From: a gamma proteobacterium symbiont of Bathyaustriella thionipta
GTDB taxonomy: Bacteria > Pseudomonadota > Gammaproteobacteria > Chromatiales > Chromatiaceae
DNA length: 11,343 bases
Direction: 5' to 3'
NCBI GenBank assembly: GCA_025656895.1
Contig: JAHXHF010000366.1
Location: forward strand, 1-11,343
Shown here: positions 6,501-11,343 of the stretch, in pieces
Position numbering within the stretch: the stretch's first letter is position 1
Layout of the letters: each line of letters starts with the position of its first letter
The notes under the pieces: model-generated
The model's input: the letters and a program-made list of their open reading frames with translations, nothing else
Database searches by the model: none
What the model was told of the DNA's origin: nothing
Program-made: the position numbers and the translations under genes

Positions 6501-7599
6501 GGGTGTTAGCGCTGACCTGACGAATCGATTCAATCACATCAATGCCTGCCGGACACCAGGTAATACAGCGTCCACAGCCCACACAGCCAGAGCGTCCATA
6601 CTGATTCACCCAGGTCGAAAATTTATGTGTTAACCACTGCCGGTACCGTGGCGCGGTTTCCTCGCGAATGGTGACTCCATGAATATAACTGTGACCGTGA
6701 GAGAAACAAGAGTCCCAAATCCGGGTTCGCATCGAGTTTTCTCCCCCCAGCGCTGGCCGATCCATTTCACTGAAGCAGAAACAGGTCGGACAAACCGAGG
6801 TGCAGTTGCCACAGGATAAGCAGTCACGCGCAATCTCCTGCCATGCGTCACTCTGTATGGATTGAGCCAGATCGAAGCGTACCTGCACGGGGTCTAATTT
6901 TCGCTGCTGCCGTGATGCGATCTGAAACTGCTCCCGTTTTTGCTTCAATTCATGCTTGTGCGCCAGGCGAAGCCGCAATGCATCAATAAGTTCCGTTCCA
7001 CGATCCGATCCTGCAACGATCAGAAATCCGGCTTCCAACTCGGTCAGACATAAATCGAAACCCGATTCCGCAAACGGACCGTCACCCGTGGAATGACAAA
7101 AGCAGGTTGCGGCAGATCTAGCGCAGTTGACAGCAATAAGCAGTAACCGTTCGCGGCCATCCCGGTAATAGGGATCCGCAGGTGATTCAGACAGAAAATG
7201 CCGGTCAAGCAATGCCAAAGCCGCAAGATCACAGGACCTGACGCCAAAAACAGCCATTTTCTGTGGGCTACCCGTTTCTGCGTGAAAATCGACTGTAGCA
7301 TCAGCGGTTCTTGTGGATTGCCACAGGTCCTGCTCGGGGAAAAACGTTAGTGGTTTCAAGCCCTGCGGCCCGTTTGCCCAGTAGAAGTAGCGTCCGGAAG
7401 TTTCTGACTCCAGCCTGTATTCTCCCGGCCCCTGGAAATCAACCACGCCCACAGGCCATTGCTCAACCGAGGAAAACGCCGCAAACACGATTGCAGCATC
7501 CCGAATATGCGGGCCATAGCATTGATACCCAGCCGCCGATACCCTGTCGACCAGTGTCTGCAACTTGTTCAGAGGTAGAAAAAAATCTTGATGACCCAT
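6493..7599 (-). CDS. hydB: Hydrogenase beta subunit, two 4Fe-4S clusters
   Basis: This is the first gene of the operon, an anaerobic sulfite reductase A (AsrA)-like ferredoxin subunit that links the flavin module to the hydrogenase core or an outside acceptor. Residues are counted from the ATG at 7599 (368 aa). The first cluster motif is CLSCGNCTSVC (Cys260, 263, 266, 270), followed by PTCFCF. The second is CVGCGRCITWCP (Cys339, 342, 345, 349). The N-terminal 250 residues contain the GVRSCDLAAL segment typical of this subunit. A TTG six bases upstream (7605) is an equally possible start, and neither has a clear Shine-Dalgarno sequence, which is odd for the lead gene. The stop TAA overlaps the hydG ATG region. 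The sulfhydrogenase name reflects the ability of archaeal relatives to reduce sulfur, and that activity is not shown here. Confidence 0.92.
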   Translation of the reverse strand: MGHQDFFLPLNKLQTLVDRVSAAGYQCYGPHIRDAAIVFAAFSSVEQWPVGVVDFQGPGEYRLESETSGRYFYWANGPQGLKPLTFFPEQDLWQSTRTADATVDFHAETGSPQKMAVFGVRSCDLAALALLDRHFLSESPADPYYRDGRERLLLIAVNCARSAATCFCHSTGDGPFAESGFDLCLTELEAGFLIVAGSDRGTELIDALRLRLAHKHELKQKREQFQIASRQQRKLDPVQVRFDLAQSIQSDAWQEIARDCLSCGNCTSVCPTCFCFSEMDRPALGGENSMRTRIWDSCFSHGHSYIHGVTIREETAPRYRQWLTHKFSTWVNQYGRSGCVGCGRCITWCPAGIDVIESIRQVSANTHE

Positions 7600-7677
7600 G
7601 CACAATTAATAGCATAAACGGCTCAGCATGGGTTAAATATCACCTTTCCAATCTTACTCCCGGGTCTTGCCCATGAG

Positions 7678-7695
7678 TCACTCTGATCAGACTGA
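7678..7695. promoter_or_regulatory. 18-bp palindrome upstream of hydB, candidate operator
   Basis: TCACTCTGATCAGACTGA equals its own reverse complement at 16 of 18 positions. The inner ten bases (TCTGATCAGA) are perfect. It lies 79 bases upstream of the hydB ATG, a suitable place for an activator or repressor of the hydrogenase operon. It is not the FNR consensus (TTGAT-N4-ATCAA). On the minus strand only a weak -10-like TATGCT (about 7610-7615) is visible closer to the gene. The regulator is unknown. Confidence 0.35.
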
Positions 7696-7729
7696 AGATA
7701 AAGTTGTTACTCAGCGGCCATTTGATTCA

Positions 7730-7873
7730 TTACCCTGGATTTTTATACGATTCGCTACGGTTTGCACCTTGATCTGACTCATTGGGGTAGCTCTTGATTG
7801 CCCGCTTACAGGCATTACTACACCATCCCGGATATTTCCCCGGTCGCTCTGAAATGGAGCCATTGTCGTTCAT
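7730..7873 (-). CDS. Possible small protein, 47 aa, unrecognised
   Basis: An ATG (7871-7873) on the minus strand opens 47 codons ending in TAA. A GGTGAATC stretch about eight bases upstream could serve as a weak ribosome site. The product is hydrophilic and has no membrane segment. It contains two cysteines spaced C-x3-C (WCSNACKRAIKSY) and a Ser/Asn-rich tail. I do not recognise it. It fills part of the otherwise empty hydB upstream region and overlaps no strong gene, but an ORF this short can arise by chance. If it is real, its 3' end lies 35 bases from the candidate operator and it would be read in the same direction as hydB. Confidence 0.2.
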   Translation of the reverse strand: MNDNGSISERPGKYPGWCSNACKRAIKSYPNESDQGANRSESYKNPG

Positions 7874-8017
7874 GATGATTCACCGGATAAAAGCAAAGTA
7901 CGAAGTGTAACCCGGCTGCGCTGAACGCGCCCTTGCACCGGTCTAGCCGCCCAGCCGCGCTATTGACTCAATCGCAAATCCACGGCTGAACGACGATTTC
8001 GGCACGATCATCGCGTT
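7874..8017. other. Intergenic remainder between the divergent hyd operon and the acyl gene
   Basis: The divergent starts at 7599 and 8070 leave about 470 bases. Apart from the palindrome, the doubtful 47-codon ORF, the hairpin and the TATAAT box listed separately, I see no tRNA, riboswitch or conserved gene. The segment is GC-richer than the adjacent acyl gene and has the look of decayed sequence. Confidence 0.5.
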
Positions 8018-8036
8018 CCCGGGTGAAACATCCGGG
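8018..8036. repeat. Palindromic hairpin element, copy 2, next to the acyl-gene promoter
   Basis: CCCGGGTG-AAA-CATCCGGG forms an 8-bp stem with one G-T wobble and a three-base loop. It matches copy 1 at 1117-1133 except for one loop base and an extra outer base pair. The hairpin ends two bases before the TATAAT box and covers the position where a -35 box would be. It could be a REP-like repeat that landed there or a genuine operator. Confidence 0.55.
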
Positions 8037-8037
8037 T

Positions 8038-8043
8038 TATAAT
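8038..8043 (+). promoter_or_regulatory. Perfect -10 box for the acyl-carrier/ligase/acyltransferase gene
   Basis: TATAAT lies 26 bases before the ATG at 8070, so transcription would begin near 8050 and leave a short leader of about 20 bases. That would exclude most of the space for the alternative GTG start at 8058. No good -35 box is visible: the expected place (TTCCCG, 8016-8021) lies inside the hairpin. The promoter may therefore need an activator. Confidence 0.5.
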
Positions 8044-8069
8044 GCAAGCACTTACAAGTGGATCTTTCA

Positions 8070-10934
8070 ATGTCTGAAACAAGCACACAACAGGCTTCAG
8101 TTGATATAACAACCAAGACATTAATTCAGCTGATCACTGACTTGATCAGCGAACTGAACCCTGGGCAAGCATTAAGTCAAACAATAAAGCTGGATAGTGC
8201 ATTTGGCCACGACCTCGGTATGGACAGCCTGGCACGGGTTGAACTGTTTACCCGTGTTGAATCCGAATTTTGTATTAACCTGCCTGAACAGGCATTTGCA
8301 GAAGTTGAAACAGCGCGTGACTTATTGCGTACCATTGCTCGTGCGCAAGGTTCTACTGCAAAATTCAGCAGTACAGACATCAATGCACTGGCAATGGGTG
8401 AGGGACAGGCGGCACCTGGAAGCGCACAAACATTAGTTGATGTTTTACACTGGCATGTTGCTACACACCCGGATCGTCCTCATGCTCATTTTTACCGTGA
8501 AGACAAAGCGGCCAAGCTTATAAGCTACCGGACACTTTTAAGTGGTTCACAAAAAATGGCCGCCGGACTGCAGGCAAAAGGTCTGCAACAAGGGCAGGCA
8601 GTCACCATTATGCTGCTCACGGGTGTTGATTACTTTTACAGTTTCTTTGGTATTTTGCTGGCGGGAGGTATTCCCGTGCCTATCTACCCACCGGTTCGAA
8701 AAAGTCAGCTGGAAGATCATTTGAGAAGGCAGGTCAATATTTTAAATAATTGCCAGGCCATGATATTGATAACGCTGGAAGAAGCAAAACTGGTAGCGCA
8801 ATTATTAAAATCACATATCGATAGTTTACACAGCGTGGTTACTGCTGAAGAATTAACACAGCATGCAACAGAGTTTACCCCGGTAAAGGTGTCTGCCAAT
8901 GACATAGCTTTCTTGCAATACACTTCAGGCAGTACCGGCACCCCGAAAGGCGTTATTCTTACCCATGCAAATTTGCTGAATAATATACGAATTGATGGCG
9001 CGGCACTTGAGGTGACTCCGGATGACATTTTTGTCAGTTGGTTACCGCTGTATCACGACATGGGTTTAATTGGCGCCTGGTTGGGCAGCCTGTATTTTTC
9101 TGTCTTGCTCATTATCATGTCACCGCTGACTTTTCTTGGTCGGCCACAACGCTGGTTATGGGCTATTGATCGTTTCAAAGGCACACTTTCTGCTGCGCCC
9201 AATTTTGCTTATGAATTATGCTTAAGCAAAATAAAGGATGATGATATAAAAGACCTGGATCTCAGTTCATGGCGTGTGGCATTAAATGGTGCCGAGAGTG
9301 TCAGCCCGAAAACCATTAGCGGTTTTATGGAACGCTTCAAGCCTTATGGTTTTCGTGAGGAAACCATGTTTCCGGTTTATGGACTGGCAGAAAATGCGGT
9401 GGGCCTGTCGTTCCCGGATTTAAACCAGGCTCCGATGATAGATCGTATTCAACGGCTGCCGTTAATGCAGTCTGGCATCGCCATTCCTCTTGAAAATAAT
9501 AAACAGAAAAGCCTGGACTTTGTTTCCAGCGGTCACGCATTGCCCGGGCATCAAATTCGTATTGTAAATTTAATGGGACACGAGCTACCGGAAAGGCATC
9601 AGGGGCGATTGCAGTTTTTCGGTCCATCCTCCACCAGTGGTTATTATCGCAACCCTGAAAAAACACATGAGCTGTTTCAGGATGAATGGCTGGAATCAGG
9701 CGACCTTGCTTATATGGTCGGTAAGGATGTGTATATTACGGGCCGTATCAAAGACATGATTATTCACGGCGGCCGCAATATCTATCCCGAGGAACTGGAG
9801 CTGGCAACCGGAAACATAGAGGGCATTAGAAAAGGACGGGTAGCTGTTTTTGGCAGTCAGGATGAAGAAAAAGGCACAGAACGACTGGTGGTCATGGCAG
9901 AAACAAAATCAACAGAAGAAAATGTGGTAAATAAGTTACGTGCAGAAGTTATAGCCACGATCAACGATGTCATAGGCGAACCACCGGATGAAGTTGTCAT
10001 TGCACCGCCTGGTACTATTCTTAAAACATCCAGCGGAAAAATTCGTCGAACAGCCAGCCGTGACCTGTATCTGCATGGTGAAATTGGTATAGCAGAGCGA
10101 GCGGTATGGCAACAGATTGCAAGCTTGTTTCTGACCTCTCTGGGTCCGCAAATGCGACGGATTTATCTTAATCTGAAAGCCCGTGCCTATTCATTTTATT
10201 GCTGGCTCGTCTTCATACTTTCAGGTCTGTTTAACTGGTTACTGATTGTTATTGTACCCTGGTATTCATGGCGCTGGCGCATTGCACGAAAATTTCCCCA
10301 GGCATGGGCATGGCTTACTGGTATTCCGATAACGGTTAAAGGCCTGGAGAATATTCCCAATGAAAATGAGAGCTGTATTTTCGTAGTTAACCATTCCAGT
10401 TATCTGGATTCCTATTTGTTAACTGCGGTAATCCCACACGCTTTTAGTTATATAGCCAAAAAAGAATTAACAGGGTTCTGGCCATTGAAAATTTATCTCA
10501 ACAAAATCAAAACGATTTTTGTTGACAGCTTTGACCGCAAGCAAAGCCTGGCTGACGCGGAGCAAGCCATTGATATGGCACGGGCAGGGCAATCGCTATT
10601 GTTTTTTCCAGAAGGAACCTGCCAGCGTATGTCTGGTCTTTTGCCATTCAGGATGGGAGCTTTTTTAACCGCAGTTGAATCAGGACTGCCGGTTGTACCT
10701 GTTGCCATTCGAGGTACAAGGTTAATTTTACGACCGGACAGCTGGTTTGTGCATCCTGGTTCTATTGGCGTGGTGATTGGCAAAGCTGTCAATATTCAGC
10801 CGGGTGATGATAATTGGGCAAAGGCGATACGACTGCGTGATGAAGCGAGAGAACATATTCTTCGCTATTGTGGAGAGGCCGATTTGTCTAATGAAAAGGT
10901 TGAAATTCTATTTTCTGACGGAGTGTCTGAGTAG
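8070..10934 (+). CDS. Trifunctional acyl carrier - fatty-acyl-AMP ligase - PlsC acyltransferase, 954 aa
   Basis: There are three domains in order, counted from the ATG. Residues about 10-90 are an acyl carrier domain with GHDLGMDSL, Ser53 being the phosphopantetheine site. Residues about 110-680 are an AMP-forming ligase of the fatty-acyl-AMP ligase (FAAL) type: YTSGSTGTPKG from 284, WLPLYHDMGLIG, AAPNFAYELC, YGLAENAVG, GRIKDMIIHGGRNIYPEE, and LKTSSGKIRR with Lys657. About 705-733 is a hydrophobic hairpin that should anchor the protein in the inner membrane. Residues about 745-954 are a PlsC-like acyltransferase with NHSSYLD (His775, HX4D) and FPEGT (846). The inferred reaction path is free fatty acid to acyl-AMP, to acyl-S-carrier, to lysolipid or another acceptor. 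E. coli Aas joins similar activities in the opposite order, without a carrier domain. An in-frame GTG at 8058 is less likely: AGTGGA precedes the ATG. The gene is AT-richer than the hyd operon. Confidence 0.92.
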   Translation: MSETSTQQASVDITTKTLIQLITDLISELNPGQALSQTIKLDSAFGHDLGMDSLARVELFTRVESEFCINLPEQAFAEVETARDLLRTIARAQGSTAKFSSTDINALAMGEGQAAPGSAQTLVDVLHWHVATHPDRPHAHFYREDKAAKLISYRTLLSGSQKMAAGLQAKGLQQGQAVTIMLLTGVDYFYSFFGILLAGGIPVPIYPPVRKSQLEDHLRRQVNILNNCQAMILITLEEAKLVAQLLKSHIDSLHSVVTAEELTQHATEFTPVKVSANDIAFLQYTSGSTGTPKGVILTHANLLNNIRIDGAALEVTPDDIFVSWLPLYHDMGLIGAWLGSLYFSVLLIIMSPLTFLGRPQRWLWAIDRFKGTLSAAPNFAYELCLSKIKDDDIKDLDLSSWRVALNGAESVSPKTISGFMERFKPYGFREETMFPVYGLAENAVGLSFPDLNQAPMIDRIQRLPLMQSGIAIPLENNKQKSLDFVSSGHALPGHQIRIVNLMGHELPERHQGRLQFFGPSSTSGYYRNPEKTHELFQDEWLESGDLAYMVGKDVYITGRIKDMIIHGGRNIYPEELELATGNIEGIRKGRVAVFGSQDEEKGTERLVVMAETKSTEENVVNKLRAEVIATINDVIGEPPDEVVIAPPGTILKTSSGKIRRTASRDLYLHGEIGIAERAVWQQIASLFLTSLGPQMRRIYLNLKARAYSFYCWLVFILSGLFNWLLIVIVPWYSWRWRIARKFPQAWAWLTGIPITVKGLENIPNENESCIFVVNHSSYLDSYLLTAVIPHAFSYIAKKELTGFWPLKIYLNKIKTIFVDSFDRKQSLADAEQAIDMARAGQSLLFFPEGTCQRMSGLLPFRMGAFLTAVESGLPVVPVAIRGTRLILRPDSWFVHPGSIGVVIGKAVNIQPGDDNWAKAIRLRDEAREHILRYCGEADLSNEKVEILFSDGVSE

Positions 10935-11097
10935 GTGCGGCATAGGTGGCTAGTAATGTGATGATCATATTGGGGCTGAAGCTACTAAAACAGTAAGGCC
11001 ATCAAGGTTATCACCAGCAGAAGATGAGAGGGGTGGTCGCTTATGCCCTTAACAGGCTGGTCTTTGCGCCTGGAAGGAGTGATGGCGGCAGGGATGC

Positions 11098-11137
11098 GTT
11101 ATGCTCGGAACAGGGATAGGAAAAAGCAGCGCATAAC
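11098..11137. repeat. 7-bp inverted repeat with 26-base spacer
   Basis: GTTATGC (11098-11104) and GCATAAC (11131-11137) are perfect reverse complements. They flank a purine-rich spacer (GGAACAGGGATAGGAAAAAG). The arrangement could be a stem-loop in RNA or a binding site. Confidence 0.35.
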
Positions 11138-11155
11138 AATGGGGGAAAAGTAGCC

Positions 11156-11272
11156 ATGACTAGAAACAAAGCGGCTCGATTAAATCCCCGCGCTAAACGC
11201 TTTGCACCCGATAATGACGGGCATTGGTGCTTCATTTACGACCCGCAGTATATAGAACTGAAGTTTCACTGA
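11156..11272 (+). CDS. Possible 38-aa small protein, unrecognised
   Basis: The ATG at 11156 follows a GGGGGAAAAG stretch that could act as a ribosome site, though it is rather far upstream. The 38 codons encode a basic N-terminus (TRNKAARLNPRAKRF) and an aromatic C-terminus (HWCFIYDPQYIEL). There is no membrane segment and no family I recognise. It may be a genuine small protein, the start of a truncated gene, or chance. Its stop codon lies inside the left arm of the 9-bp inverted repeat. Confidence 0.22.
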   Translation: MTRNKAARLNPRAKRFAPDNDGHWCFIYDPQYIELKFH

Positions 11273-11329
11273 AATCCAAATCAACCTGACAGTCAGCCAT
11301 CAAGCCACCATACGCAAAAGCAGTGAAAC
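11263..11329. repeat. 9-bp inverted repeat followed by a T run
   Basis: GTTTCACTG (11263-11271) and CAGTGAAAC (11321-11329) are perfect reverse complements 49 bases apart. A smaller dyad, CTGACAGTCAG (11286-11296), lies in the loop, and AAAATCTTTTT follows. A terminator is possible, but the long loop and low GC make it atypical. An element end or an RNA structure fits as well. Confidence 0.35.
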
Positions 11330-11343
11330 AAAATCTTTTTCCC

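Larger units (their letters stand above)
10935..11343. other. Non-coding tail with inverted repeats; possible mobile-element end or structured RNA
   Basis: No convincing gene lies here and no clear rho-independent terminator directly follows the acyl gene. The segment contains a CAGGC...GCCTG hairpin (11052-11071), a 7-bp inverted repeat (11098-11104 with 11131-11137), and a 9-bp inverted repeat (11263-11271 with 11321-11329). The GC-rich, structured stretch 10975-11155 has the feel of the non-coding end of an insertion sequence. IS110/IS1111-type elements, which carry a structured non-coding RNA region, are one candidate. That is an unverified impression. Confidence 0.3.

Noticed and set aside
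7673..7777. 34-codon plus-strand ORF (begins MSHSDQTEDK, ends with a short hydrophobic run)
   Set aside because: No ribosome site, no recognisable family, and it overlaps the candidate operator. Most likely chance.
11047..11137. Possible integron attC site (CTTAAC...GTTATGC, or GCATAAC...GTTAAGG on the other strand)
   Set aside because: The core sites do not fit RYYYAAC/GTTRRRY, the inner arms are not palindromic, and no integron cassette or integrase is visible.
11041..11235. 64-codon minus-strand ORF in the tail region
   Set aside because: No ribosome site and no domain. It more likely reflects open frames in a structured non-coding element.
1..11343. CRISPR arrays, tRNA and rRNA genes, prophage modules
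   Set aside because: No regularly spaced direct repeats, no cloverleaf or rRNA-like conserved stretches, and no phage structural genes were seen on either strand.

Overview
The window reads as bacterial, most likely gammaproteobacterial, chromosome. The grounds are a bacterial group 3b hydrogenase operon, an IS4-type insertion sequence remnant whose end resembles IS4, and a decayed VapBC pair. I cannot name a genus. The left part (1-3109) is a graveyard of broken mobile and toxin-antitoxin genes around one intact gene. The right part holds two intact metabolic units and a non-coding tail.

Layout. (a) 88-815: 3' half of an IS4-family transposase on the minus strand, frameshifted, with one recognisable terminal repeat. 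(b) 903-1094: C-terminal scrap of an IS3-type transposase, followed by a small hairpin at 1117-1133. (c) 1217-2470, minus: an intact 417-residue helical-repeat protein of unknown function. (d) 2502-2886, minus: a vapBC remnant in which the antitoxin has a one-base frameshift and the toxin a large internal deletion. (e) 7599 down to 3110, minus: four tightly coupled genes for a group 3b (sulfhydrogenase / NADP-linked) [NiFe]-hydrogenase in the order beta-gamma-delta-alpha (hydBGDA, also called hyhBGSL). (f) 7600-8057: an intergenic region with an 18-bp palindrome upstream of hydB, a doubtful 47-codon ORF, a second copy of the hairpin, and a TATAAT box for the rightward gene. (g) 8070-10934, plus: one large protein joining an acyl carrier domain, a fatty-acyl-AMP ligase and a PlsC-type acyltransferase. 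(h) 10935-11343: non-coding, rich in inverted repeats.

How the genes work together. HydB (two 4Fe-4S clusters) and HydG (FAD, NAD(P), 2Fe-2S) pass electrons between NAD(P)(H) and the HydD-HydA pair (Fe-S small subunit and NiFe large subunit). The main novelty is in HydA. After the usual nickel-binding end (DPCxxCxxH, residues 415-423) the reading frame does not stop. It continues into a domain of about 135 residues that resembles the HycI/HybD/HupD hydrogenase maturation endopeptidases, the enzymes that normally clip the large subunit just after that histidine. The fused domain keeps the family's Asp and His positions, but Thr stands where the usual nickel-binding Glu/Asp is expected. The large protein at 8070-10934 can be read as an assembly line: activate a free fatty acid as acyl-AMP, load it on its own carrier domain, and hand it to a membrane-bound acyltransferase. 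Its domain order is the reverse of E. coli Aas.
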